This document shows, one piece after another, positions 19,321 through 32,000 of a stretch of 64,000 nucleotides of DNA. The first letter of the stretch is position 1; every line of letters begins with the position of its first letter. Location: NCBI GenBank assembly GCA_963930655.1, contig OZ005618.1:21488501-21552500 (forward strand), given 5' to 3'. The stretch is from Myrica gale. Its lineage: Eukaryota; Streptophyta; Magnoliopsida; Fagales; Myricaceae. The notes beneath the pieces were generated by a model. That model saw only the letters and a list, made by a program, of their open reading frames with translations. It had not been told where the DNA came from and searched no databases. The position numbers were made by a program, and so were the translations under genes.

Positions 19321-22300
19321 TAAACTCACCTAGTTGCCTATTGTGCAAAACTTAATACCATTGATCAGAAAGTTGGAAAGGAAGAACTGGTGCGTGTTCA
19401 TAATATCTTCGCTCGTGGTGGTCATCAGCCTACAGTGTACAGTGTTCAATTTAAAGTAATACTTGAAATAAATTCCACAGTTGTCTGGTAGAACTAAAAA
19501 TGCTAAAAAAAACAAAAGCCTTCTGCAAGTACCTTGTACTTTGACAAAAACAAATATAGCAACTTCTGTTGTTGTTCAGGGCGTGGGATATGCTTTGTTT
19601 ATCAGTTCTCAAAAGTCAGACCTCCATGCGCAAAAGAACAAAACAACATTACAAATAAAAATCACCGGTCTATCCCATCGCATAAAAAGCCAAAACCAGA
19701 AGGTCTTGTTAAAGGAGAGAGGCCTACAAGATCACAAAAGGGTCGGTCCCCCCTTCACGGAGTTTTGGGCACCCATAAAAAATAAGTGTTATAAGGACAG
19801 CAAACTCATCATGAACAACCCCTAGCCCTAGGAGTCGAAGAATAGAAACAGCAGATTCAAGCAACAGATATCATTATCTGTACATGCATCTTCTGCCAAA
19901 ACCTGAACCACTCGATCTGGTTCGTTATGATTGCCCACAAAGATAGGCTTGCAGAAATAGCGGGTGAGAAAAAAGAGAGATCGCAGCTCGACAAAGTTTT
20001 CTGACTCCCCCCATGGACGTACTAAAAGCAGATTCTGAACTATTTATAGAAACTCCCACGTTGATTTGAGGGGGTTGTTCAATGAAGTGCGGTCTGCAAT
20101 CCCAGTACAAAGAGGTTTAATTGATTCGCAAATTATGTCTAAACGAGAACACACGTCTCACACCAATTATAGAAACTATCAGCTTTGAGTGAGAGATTGG
20201 TTAATCATCATTCATCAAGGTGAACGACACCTGTCCTTTGACCGCTCCATTTCCTGAAAGGCGGATGTAATCCTATCAAACACTTGGCAAAAAGTTTGTC
20301 TAACCGCTCAAGTCGAGCGGTAGTACAAAGGTCAAAGATGGCAGATTTTAAGCCCAACTTAGTTGTTTCTGCCTGACAAAAACAACTATTGTGACTTACA
20401 GGTCAAGAATTTTCAGAGAGATTAACCTTGCCGTGGAAGAAGGTTTATCAACAGTTTTGCACGACGAAAGATCTCTCTCGCAAAATATAGAATTTTCAGT
20501 ACTTTGTTCAGTGGGATCTAAAGCATCTCACTCTCGCAACTTTACTTTTCGCTTTTTAAGTTTTTAAACTTAAAACTTCTTTAGGTTGAATGAGAACCGT
20601 CGACTCACCTGTAACACAAGAAATCCTAAAGAAACAAAACGCTGCACTCAGCCACGAATCCATGATTAAGGTGTTTTTGGCTCTGTTTCACAACCATGGA
20701 GACCATTCCAATACCTTTATATAAAATTTCCCACAGGGCGCATTTGCACCACTATTTCCCCATAGCAGTTCAGGAGTCAAAAAGAAGCCATCACCAAACC
20801 TAGGGCAATCAACCAGACGATAACATACAACCCAACACTATCGTTTACAAAAGGGAGAGAACTCGAACCAAATTATAAGATGCCATATACAAGAATCATA
20901 TCGTACTTTGGCAATGCAAAATCGTATGATTTGAGCTCGTGCAATGTACACTAGCACGAACAGACTGCCGAATTCAAGTATCTCAAGAAATTTGACACAA
21001 TTTTTTTTAGTACTTCATCTATGCAATGAATATATAGCGTGCCCACATAAACTTCATTGACTTGATGCAATAATTGATTGCCCATATCAAACTTACGGTA
21101 GCCCGAAGTTAACCATTCACCTAAAATATCAAATAGCAATGATGTAGAAGGAAGGTTTCCCTGAAAAACATGTGCACAAGGCAATTGCACCCGAGGTTTC
21201 GTGGCAGGCAAAAAAATTAAACTTAGCAAGGCGCTTAAATATTCATGCATGAATGGAATGGCTACCGATATTTTACACAACCTATTTTATATTTCCTTCT
21301 GTACAATTCTTACCATCATCAGAGTCCCAAAGGAACCAGCCTAGCTATGAATCCACAAATTTACTTATGCTCATTGCACAGAGAAATGGGAACACACATA
21401 AAACTGTTAATACATCGAGAAAAATCACCATCTTTAAAAATGAACAAGAATGAAACATGTTGAAATGAAATGTTAATGAGACCAATTCTAGTCGAGAACA
21501 ATTAGCAAGCTCTAAGAAACAAGACTAATGCAGTAATACAAGAATTTTATCCATCATCATCATTTTTAAGATGATGAGATCTTTCCTTCTAAACTACATC
21601 AGAAAATCATAGAAGCAAAAGGTCAGGGTCAATAAATTAACCAATCAGATGAGTGAAGTAGCTCATTTTGCTATGTTATGATAAGGTGTATGCCAAATCC
21701 AAGAGGGACAATGAACCAAGCTTCAAACACCAAGTAAGGTTCTTATTGAACTTTCATCAATCTAAATAAGTAGAATGAAAGACAGGTTTCACAAATTGAG
21801 CTAATGTAGTAGTCTATTGTTGACATTTCAAGACAGCTAAAATAAGATGCATGATTCCATTGCATGCTTTTTAAGATTGAATGTAGCATCACCAACGCAG
21901 GAATTCAAGAATGTATACAGGAGACATGACCATCACAGCCGCATGCTCAACAATAGATCTGATTTTAGCTAAGGTTGAAACTCTCTAAATGCATGTGGGA
22001 GATTAATAGCGATCATATTATTTTTTGTGTAGTGCTAAAGCATCAAAAGCCTCAAACGTTCTTTTTTCTTGTATATACTTTTTGGCGAATTTTCATACTG
22101 CTGGTTGTACATCTAAGAAACGGAGCTCTCTAGTTCCACGAGTGAGGAAGACATCGAGAGCTGAGGAATATCCTTCTTTGGCCTGCCAATAGGTGCAATA
22201 GATGCAACCAAGTATAACCCTTGCATGCAAGAATTTCTAACTCCGAGTGAAGCCTATAGATGCAACTATGTATATCCCTTGCATAAATGAATAATACAAA

Positions 22301-24300
22301 GATTAGGAGAAAAGTAGCTGAGTTTCCATATGCAAACCAGGCACAACTTCCAAAATCATATCTACATTCTCAACATGAGGTAGCTAAAACAAATACATTG
22401 TACTTCAATTACAGAAAAGTATTTAAAATAATACTAATCTCCCACTTGTTATGCTTCTTATTTTCAGCATAATTGTTATAGTTGAAAGAAGCAATTTGAT
22501 TATAAAGTTTCTTGCTGGACAAAAGCAATTTGTCAATGTGTATTTCAATAGGGAGAAAACATTTGTCAATGGAAGACATGTAAAGATGCACGTGCACGTG
22601 CACAATGCATGCAACACAGCAAGAATAAGATAACAGGCCTGTACTTCAACAGAAAAGTTATGTGGGATCCAACATATGTAATTTAATAACAATGCATAAG
22701 CACTATAAAAGAAGCAAATGACAATGCAATCCACATGATAAAACCCCATATATTCAAGGTCCTGACAACCGAAGGGGAACATCAAGTTCCGCAAAAAGGA
22801 AATCCAAGGAAGCATTGAATTGAGACAGGTGTTTCTATAATCCAGATTAGTCAACATTTACATGCTAGCTATAGATCACAGCCAAAAGGTTTCAGTGACA
22901 TACAACTCCAGCATTTCAAGAAATAAAGAATAAAAAATATTCAACTATCCTGGTAAGCGCCAGTTGACACAAGGCCCAAAGGATTTTTAAAAACATAAAA
23001 TCATAAGAAGCACAAAAACAGATCTACTAAAAATTTCTAAAAAGATTCAGTGCATTGTATAGTTCTTTCACACAGTTAGGCATAAAGGGCAAGGGGTAAC
23101 CATAAACAAATAACCAATCAATCATTCCACCAAAAGAAATCTTTCAGCATGTTCAAGAATTAAGAACTATAGTGAAAGCACGGAACTAGTGCGACATAAG
23201 TCATCAACTACTGTAAGCAACGAGTGCAGATGATCATCGGCATCAATGCCAACAAAATTCAAAACAATCTATAACATTAATATTCTGTAATATGTGAAGT
23301 AACACGAAGGGTTGGACAAGGGTCTACTAAACTTACAATTGAAATAAGGAAAAAATTCCATACAAATATATTTAGCCACAGAAACAAGTACATAGTGCGT
23401 TCATCATGAATGCATACAAATGCAATTTTGTCCACACGCTCCAGAAATGTAATAAGCATGCGCTACTGTGGGTTGAAAAGGGCATTCATGTGATGTAATG
23501 CTCTTTCTTTCGGAACAAATGATGGTGACATTAAACTTCTTCTCATGGTAAAGTCTAAAGCAGCATTGTAATTATGGTATCCAAATTTACTTGTAGTTGA
23601 CATATATGGACGAAACTAACCAAACAGTAAAGACAACTATTACAATATAATGTTCACCACCAACCACTTTAAGTATAAATTATTGCAGTATTAATATAAA
23701 TATATATACAAGGAAAGGAAATTAAGGAAGCATACAATATACTTGATGAATTGGAAACTTCCAGACCAGGAAATTTAGTCATCTAGCAAAAGAACGCAAG
23801 GTATACAAGGAAGACAAATTTGGAAAAACATATATATATTAAGGTAAGGGTGACATCACAGTGTCCCTTCATGAATAACCCTTTACACTGTGGACTTCAC
23901 CTATGTAAAAATGGAAAAAGCTTCAGCCATATGATTAGGCAGAAAAATGGATTAAATATTATCACTTCGAATAACCAGTAATCACCATTAGAACAAGTTT
24001 ATTACTCCTGTTACTTTCCGTTTTTAGTAATCTAATAAAAAAATGGTCTCTAGTTAGATAATGTAGCCTCATTAACAGATAATGATCCTCCCGTTACAAC
24101 GAAGAAAGAAAGCTAGCTGAGGAACAAGAAATCAAAGCCAGGAAGACGAAAAAGTTGATAACATCACGTGTTAAAAAAGATACAAAGATAATAGAACGAT
24201 GTTACTAAAATTTATCCGTAAATCGTAAACAGAGGAAGAATTAGCCTACAATGCCATTCATTCCGAGTTCATCGATTAACTATCTTAAAACCTGGGAAAA
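19321..24300. other. 5-kb stretch without a recognisable gene
   Basis: AT-rich sequence. A few minus-strand segments at 19.93-21.2 kb look exon-like with plausible splice sites but match no family I know (see rejected items). The part next to 24.3 kb is probably 3' UTR of the SRS gene. No clear transposon boundaries seen. Confidence 0.4.
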
Positions 24301-24304
24301 GGTT

Positions 24305-25587
24305 TCAATTTATTGGATTACCATAGCTTGAACCGCCAAGCAATCCTCCGCCGGAGGCTGCATACACATCAGAGGGGTCAAGGATTGGAGACGATGAGGA
24401 GGCCCCATTTCTTCCTCCACCCCCACCACTGCTACTACCACCACCACCTAAATGCAGCTCGGATATATTAGGATAGCCATCTCTATTTTCAACCCCTTGA
24501 TCATACAGAAACCCTTTGAACACATGGCCACCGATCTTTACAACCGCCTGATAAGCATACTCATCCTCCCCATCTTCCACCGCCGTCACTCGCACGCACT
24601 TGAAAACTGCTGGTGCACGTACTTGCCCTGGTAATGCCTCTTTAAAAGTTGCATCTGTTCATAATTCAGCAAAAAAAACCTACACATAATTCAGATACAG
24701 CAACCCTAAACGTCCTCTAAGCATAGTATTAGATGCACTGAATGGAGGTCATAAGTGCGAAGGCGAAAGTTAAAGAAGAGATAAGAGTAGGAGAGAGAGA
24801 GAGAGAGAGAGCAAAAGCTCAAACCTTGGTGACTGGAGCTCGTGTCAAAGCTTCTCGGGGGAGTAGTATTAGAAGTGGAAGTGTGAGAGTTGGTTGTAGT
24901 TTGCGAGTTAATGAGTCTTGGTTTCTTCGAACCAGAGGTAGCTCCAGAAGAGCCTGCGGCTCCAGAAGCAGACGCACCCATCAGCTGGCGTTCCCTCCGA
25001 CGAGCTGCTGGCACCCACGTGCTCTTCACGTGAGTCGTGCAATCAAAACCACGACTCTTGCAACAAGTCCTACACCTTCTGTTGCTGCAATCTTTCTTCG
25101 CCTGGTTCCCACAGTCTTGGCACGTCGTCGTGGCCGAGCCACCCATCCCACCGTTACCGTTACCGCCACCCCCAGTTTGCACCAAGTTCCCCGAACCACT
25201 GTGGTCAAGAATTGAGGGTTTCTTAAAGTAATGCCCATGCTGGGTGGCTTGCTGATTGTTTTGCCAGAGTTGAATTCCTCCACCACCCCTATTCCTATTC
25301 AGCATATTGTTATCATCGTCGACGCCGATGTTTGGTGGAGCGAGACAAGGAGTAGCCGTGAGGAGAGGGATGACGCCCACGCCCATGCCTACGCCGAGTG
25401 CAGTGGCTGGGTTGGAGCCATTGATGGAATGAGGATCGGAGATGATGGGGTCATGCTGATGGTGATGGCTATTGTGATGGAAAGACGAGGCAGGCGCAAC
25501 AACGAAGAGGTCGCGAAGTCCCACCATGCCCATCTCGGCGGGAGCTAGGCCGTAATTGATGGGCCTGGAGGGCGCAGCTGACCACAT
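24305..25587 (-). CDS. SHI/STY (SRS) family zinc-finger transcription factor, LRP1-like
   Basis: Two exons: 25587-24825 and 24654-24305, with a 170-bp GT-AG intron and matching phase, giving about 370 residues. Exon 1 contains [35 protein letters not shown], glycine- and histidine-rich linkers and then the SRS RING-like zinc finger [20 protein letters not shown] followed by [17 protein letters not shown]. Exon 2 carries the family IGGH domain: [20 protein letters not shown], then [20 protein letters not shown] and YDQGV. The MGMVGLRD N-terminus fits the LATERAL ROOT PRIMORDIUM 1 branch. SRS proteins activate auxin-biosynthesis genes and act in root, stamen and gynoecium development. The start is uncertain: ATG 25587 (MWSAAPS) and ATG 25533 (MGMVG) are in frame. 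The frame stays open upstream to about 25790 without an ATG, so an upstream exon is possible. Confidence 0.93.
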
Positions 25588-25589
25588 TC

Positions 25590-26440
25590 CGGAGGGTCCG
25601 GTGCTGGCTCCTGCGGCAGAGGGTCCCGCATTGAAGCCGAGTGAGAGCTCATCCGGGGCGGCGCGGCCCGCCGGTGAGGAAGACGTAGCAGCCCAGTCTG
25701 CGAAGGCTCCAGAATCTGAAGGTAACCTCCTTGTAGTAGCCACAACTGATGCTCTGGTTGACAAAACCCAATCTTGATAGGAAGCGTATTTCTAGTACAT
25801 AAATATTAAAAGAGAGCGATAGAGAGATTTTGTGATCTTTAACTCAATCTATGGACATATCTTCACAGGTGATGTGTGTGGGGTCTATGAAATTCTCCCA
25901 GAGAGATATTATGAGGGCGCAGAAGGAGAGAGAGAGCAAAGAAACAAAACGATTAATTTCGATCAAGCGAGAGATCTTGTTTTGTTGGGTGGCTTTCTAC
26001 CTATCTCGCTCATAAGAAGACTAACTGCTGCTGTGCCGCTTGTTTCTGCTTCTGTTGGCAAGACGACTACTACTGTCACTTTGGCTTTTCTGGGGAAAAA
26101 GGTTAGCTTCTGTGAGACAGAGAGACGACTGAGTTTCTAGGAGGTGGGGGGCCAGACACAGCAGGGAGTGAGCAGTTGGTGAGTCTGAGATAGAAAAACA
26201 AAACAAAAACGCAATAACGACCTTTCTCCTGCGTTTTCTGCTCTTATTATTTTTGCGCACCTTTCTCTCTCGTCGTCATCACCATCATCATCGTCATCAT
26301 CTGCTTCTTCTTCTTCTTCTCCTTCAATTCCCTTCTTCTCTGAGCCTCTTTATCTCTTTCCCCTTCTCTAAAGCCTACACACACATCCAGACCATCTCTT
26401 TCTTCCCCCCTCTTGAGCTCTGTCTGGCTTCCTAGAAAGC
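25590..26440 (-). promoter_or_regulatory. Likely 5' leader / promoter of the SRS gene
   Basis: On the minus strand this has long GA/GAA-rich tracts (26250-26440 is CATCATCATCGTCATCATC then TCTTCTTCTTCTTC on +) and GAGAGA blocks near 25930. Such purine-rich leaders are common in SRS and other plant developmental genes. The exact transcription start cannot be placed. Confidence 0.45.
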
Positions 26441-27099
26441 AAAAACTAGATGGGTTCCTCTCAACCTCTCACTCTCTCCAATAATAACGCTAACTATAGT
26501 AGAGAGTATGACATTTTTCTAATTCATTTAAGCAAAACACCTTTCACTCTCCCTGTGTTATATTCCTAAAACCCTTTTAGAAAGCGCGTGGACGTGTCCC
26601 ACTGCAAGGACCCATCACATGATTTTGCTTGGGCCAGGCGCGTGTTCAGTACGCGCATTCCTAATAAAATATATTTTCCATTAATTAAACGTGTAGTCCG
26701 AGTAGGCCTCGTTCTACAGTCGCCATATCTATCTGTTTTGTCGATTAGATTGGATTTCTTGTCACGTGGGATGAAGATTGGGATGAACCTTGTCAGATCA
26801 TACCTATAACTAGTAGATAACTCAGCACAGTCTTCGTCTCTGTTTTCCTTTTTCTTTTTAAAGAAAATATAAAAATTCTCTATGTCAGAATTAATGAAAA
26901 ATTTATTATTATTACAAAAATTTATCTTCATTTTTAATAAAAAAAATTATTTTTACTTATTTTTTCATTAACTTTTTATTATCCGTTCATCGTGTGAAAA
27001 TCGTATAGCAAAAATACATGTGTCATAAAAATATTAAATAAAAAGAGAAGCTAATAAAGTGAAAAATATATTTTTCATGAGGTCTCTAAATAATAAAAA

Positions 27100-28239
27100 G
27101 TTTTAAATGCATCTCATGCCTATGTGATATTCGCGAATTGCAAATATACTACTGAATTAAATAAAGTCATTTTCATACCCCTGAGGTAAGCATCAAAGTC
27201 ACAATATCCCCCTCCGTTGATGTGTCGCCGTTTGATATACTGACGGTAAATGCTGACGTGGCAAAAATTGACACGTCAGCACCAATCAGATGATAACACG
27301 TCATTGCGAATACTTCAGGGGCATATTTGCAATTTGCGAATATCATAGGGGCATGTGATGCATTTAAGCTTTTTTTAAAAAAATTAATTTAATTTTTTTA
27401 AAATAGACACGTAGCCCCAATAAGGTAATGACACGTCATCATATTTAATTTTTAAAAGAAATTATTTTTTTAAAAAAAATAAGACTTAGCCTCATTTTCC
27501 TTCAACATATCTCATGTGTTCGTTTCTGTCTTTTTTTATATAATTTTTTAAAAAAAACATGCGTAGTTCAACTTAGCCATTATATTTGTTTATGTGTGTT
27601 TTTTATTTTTTATTTTAAATTTAATTTTAAAAAGCGAACACAGAACGACTTAGCTTCATTTCCCTTCAACTTAGCCCATGTGTTAGTTTCTGTCTTTTTT
27701 TCATAATTTTTTGTAAAAAAACATTCGTACTTCAAAAAACACACACATAAACGAATATAGTGGCTAATTTGAACTACGCATGTTTTTTTTTAAAAAATTA
27801 TAAATAAGTAAAAGATAGAAACTAACACATGGGCTATGTTAAAGGAAAATGGGGCTGTTTTTTTTAAGATTAAATTTTTAAAAAATAAAAATGATGATGT
27901 GTCATCATCTAATTGGTGATGTCGTGTCTATTTTTAAAAAAATTAATTGAAAATATTTTTTTTTTTAAAAAAAGGTTAAATGCATCTCATGCCTTTGTGA
28001 TATTCGCGAATTGCAAATATGACTCAGAGGTATTCGTGATGACGCATCATCATCTGGTTGGTGCTGACGTGTCTATTTTGCCACATCAGTATTTACCATT
28101 AGTGTTTCAAACGGCACATCAGCGGAGAGGCATATTGTAACCTTGATGTTTAACTCAGGGGTATGGAAATAACTTTATTTACCTTAGGGGTATATTTGCA
28201 ATTCACGAATACCACAGGAGTGTGAGATGCATTTAAGCC
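27100..28239. mobile_element. 1.14-kb foldback MULE-like element with 9-bp TSD
   Basis: TAATAAAAA flanks both sides (27091-27099 and 28240-28248). The left end reads TTTTAAATGCATCTCATGCC and the right end mirrors it (...GAGATGCATTTAAGCC). The whole element is a nested palindrome. About 265 bp (27105-27370) recur near the right end (27974-28238), and each is itself an inverted repeat with GATATTCGCGAATTGCAAAT-type ends. Between them AT-rich arms with TAGACACG...GACACGTCATCATA mirror each other about a centre near 27670. No coding potential. Confidence 0.85.
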
Positions 28240-28786
28240 TAATAAAAACACCATAAAATATGAACTCACTTATCGTAAAAACTTAAACTAATAAGAACAG
28301 TTAGATCTTAATTATTATTTAAATTATATACTCCTAACACTTAAAATCTTATCCTGATCAAAAGGGAGGACAAATGTTTAAAGCTAGCTTACCCTCAAAA
28401 CTTGGACAGTTTTGGATCTTTGGGGTTCTCGTGTTATGTGTTTCTGCTGAAATTCATGTGGTTACTCTATTTTCCTGGACAAATTTGTGATTACATACTG
28501 ATGAGGGGTATACCTTCTCGGGAAGATAGAGTTTTTTCTCTGTTATCTGGGTTAAGCCTATCTTTTATATAAATAAAAGCCTTTCCGAATGAGAAAAGAG
28601 TTCGGACTAGGAGTAGGGCATAGGATTGACTAGTATTGCAATCGCAGCTCCCTGCGATATTTTGACTCGTTTCCTGAAAAGAATTAGGTTGCTTCTAGGA
28701 GAGGTTAGCATGTGTCTCTGTTACTAATTATGACAAAATAGTTGAAGGTACGTGATAACAGCACAAGAAATTCCAAAAGAAAAGGG

Positions 28787-29080
28787 TTATGTTCGTTTCG
28801 AGAAAAAATTGTAAGATTTTAGAGAAGTTGTGAATTTTTATGTTGAATAGTGTTTTATTGGTGTTTGTGTAAAGTGGAGAGAAAAATGATTTGATGTAAT
28901 TGTTTAATAAAAAATTATTGAAGTTATATGAAAAAGTATAGAGAGAAAATTTATGTTGACTAAAAAATTGTTGGAGATTGTGTAAAATGTATTGATTTTT
29001 GTGTTTGAATTCTAAATATGTTCGATGGTAAATTTATGAATATACTTAAAATCCTGAAAAAAGTGTGAATGACGAACGTA
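28787..29080 (-). mobile_element. MITE family M1, copy 1
   Basis: Minus-strand sequence matches copies at 41934-42232 and 49338-49643 nearly end to end: GTTCG ends, then ACAATCTCCAAC, TAAATTTTCTCTCTATA, ATTAAACAATTACATCAAAT and CACTATTCAACATAAA. The ends are inverted (TTATGTTCGTTT). The size (~295 bp), AT-richness and inverted ends fit a non-autonomous DNA transposon, perhaps hAT-like; a clean TSD was not found. Confidence 0.8.
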
Positions 29081-32000
29081 TCCAAGATCTTCGCCGTCTC
29101 CCTTTACCCCCTTTCGGCCTTTGCTTGCTCTTTGGGGCCAGGAATGCTGTGCCGTCGGTCGCTTATACCAAGGTTAATTCAATTAGTTCTTTACCTCGCG
29201 ACCTTGTGGAACTTCTCTTTTTTAAAGCACGCTCACATCTCACTCACTCTCTCTCGCAAAGTGTTGTAGATTTGGAAAGCACTTCGTTAGTACCAGTCTA
29301 CCAGATATGGAAAGCACTTGCTCAACTTATTCTCTATGGGGACTTAAAAGTGTTGTTTGGTTAGCGTCAAGTTAGATTTTCTTTACAAATATTATTGCGC
29401 CCATATGGAATCATTTTTCTGTATACTAGCTTTTGAGGAAGAAAAAAGGTAGGGTCGTTTTAGTGCTGCTGGTTCTAGGTTCTGGTTCTAATCCTCTAGG
29501 GCATTTTGAAAGCCGCAACTAACTACTGTTTTCCATATTTTATAGTTTTAATTATCTGTCCACTTTCTCTCTTTTTTAATCGTTAATGGGTGCTTTCAAT
29601 TTCTCTCTTTTCCTTTTTTTTCCTCTACACATGACGTTCATAGCATGTTCTACACAACCCTTAGTTATATCATATTAAAAGGTATAGAAACAAAATTTAT
29701 TTCATTGATTTGTCTGCAGCCTCGTAGATTATATATTTTCCTCCCACCCATATGCTCGATCCCTGTCTAGAGCCCAAGGAGGAGCTAACTACTGATTCTG
29801 CCCTAATGTGCATGCCTATCCTCGAAAACCCTTTTTCTCCATCCAATAATCATAGTAGCTAGGCTGCACAGAGTAGCCTTCTACATACGGCGTCGTTATT
29901 ATTCAAATCTTTTATTTCATGGATTTTTTTTTTCTACGTACGTTTTTTTTTTTATTTCATGGATTGAACACACAACTTTTCCTTTTGTAAGAGAATTCAA
30001 CTGCCCATACTTCGATTATACCCTTTTGCCAAAGGCTTGTACCAAAAAATCCCTATGGTAATGTGCCTTGTGTACGTATACTTGAGTATAAAAATAGGAA
30101 GGTGAGACTATCAACGATAATAGGACAACAGGAGAAAGAATTGACATGGTGGGTAGCAAACTTTGCTATATAAGGACAATAATATGCAAATAAATAAATA
30201 AATAATAATTTGTTAGGACCATGTAGCCAAACCTATGATCTCTATAGAGAGAGAACCCCACAAACTCGGGTCCAGGAAAACTTCAAAACCTAGTCCAGTA
30301 GACAAGGAAAGGATGAGCCAGTGGGGCTAGGGAAGCCATGACCCTAGCTATCAAGCTGCACTACATTTTCCCCCTCTACTATAGACATTCCTTTTTTTTT
30401 TGCTTCTTTGGAAATGACATGTATCATCCCCAGCCCCATGCTCCGATCTCTTTATTTGTTTGTTTCTCTAAGTGTATATATATCATGCTCTCAAATACTT
30501 TTTCACGTTGTGTTAATCCAGTAGATCTTTGCATGTACTTCGACGGTTCAACAATTGTTACTATTTGGTAATACCAAAAGATTGTATATATGGATATGGA
30601 AAGATTAGTACAGCGACAAGTCCCTACGAAATCAGAATTAGTTTGATTTGATTGAATTCTATAATATCGTATCACTTCATTCATGATATTCTACACTGTT
30701 TTATACAGTTAACAAATCAAAAAGAAGATCAGAGAAAATGTTTTTCTGTACGTATTTCTTTTTCTCTAATAATTGATCAAGAGTATCAACAAAACAAAAG
30801 GACAAACAGTGAGCTCTCTTCCTTCTCCAACCTTGTCATTTTCCCCATATCAAAGGTTTGCAATAATTTGGGTCAGGTGTAAAGGTACATGTCAAGAATA
30901 AACTGATGCTGATACTGAAAAGATATTGGAGAGGGAATTAATCAAATTGAAAACCATATGTGTGAATGTGATCCAATGAAGTATACAAAAGGGTACAAGT
31001 GAAAGGAACAACTTTGAACAAGAATGTATATTTAACTTTGTAATTCTCAGAAGAAGAAAGCGGAAATTATAGAAAAAAAAAAAGAAAAAAAAAGGAAGAA
31101 GAGGAAAGTGTTGTCAACTCAACATCAGATTATCCTTCAATTTTAGGTGCAGTGTATATAACTTGCATTAAAAGTGAAGGTCGTGATCATATGGTCCCTG
31201 CAAATGGAGAGGAGGGCAGTAGTGCCAGTAGTACTTATTTCTATAGAAAAAGGTTTGGTGAATTAACCCAATATTTAATCAAACTTAACACAAAATTATC
31301 ACTTATACCACACCATTCTCTTGCAAAGTGTTGGTAGATTATGGGAGGCAATTTTGGCTGAGAATTCACAACCACTGTGTGTGTGTATATCATGTTATCG
31401 AGTTTCTTGTTTCAGGTTGAAGCTGGCGAGGCGATAACAAGGAGCGTGCTCTACGAAACGAGACAGATGTGCTAGCTAAAGGGGAGGGCTTAACATGATA
31501 AGGGGGCATCTTTCGATTCTTTCCTTTTCCTCCAGCCCTTTAAAACTCATGAGGCATCTGAGAAGGCATGCATGATCGATGTAGCTAGGTAGCCTAGGCG
31601 CTAGCTAGGAGGGAGAGTTAGGTCATTAGCCAGATAGAGAAGCAACTTTCGAGTTAAAAAGCCTATTTGACATGCCCTTTCTCTTTTGGTAAGGTCTTGA
31701 CAGACACACACCCCAAGTCCACCAACCAACAAATTCCCCAATGCCCTTACTTTCTCACTCATGATCGACATTATAACCTTGTAAGGGCTTTGAATGCGAA
31801 TGAATGAATCCCTTTTTGGTGGAATTCCAACGAATATGGTTTGCATGTAAACTTAATTAATTAGTCTAAACATACTTACAAATAACTTTACACATATAAT
31901 CAAGAAACTTGTCAAATCATAGCGTGTACCAAAATAACTTTGCTCAGCAGAAAACTTCGTCCAGAAGTATGATGACTCCAGCAGCTTGAGCAAGCGATTT

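Noticed and set aside
19820..21170. Minus-strand exon-like pieces (VRQTFCQVFDRITSAF then PHFIEQPPQINVGVSINSSE, and GNLPSTSLLFDILGEWLTSG) with plausible splice sites
   Set aside because: Phases can be made to fit, but no family is recognisable, the lengths are within chance for open frames, and the pieces cannot be joined into one gene. A transcript or homology search would decide.
22100..22230. Possible terminal exon on the minus strand (LVASIAPIGRPKKDIPQLSM)
   Set aside because: A 38-codon open run is within chance, with no upstream exon and no known family.
31500..31545. TCTTTCCTTTTCCTCCAGCC, partly like miR482/2118
   Set aside because: Several mismatches in the key region and no stable precursor hairpin with the flanking sequence.
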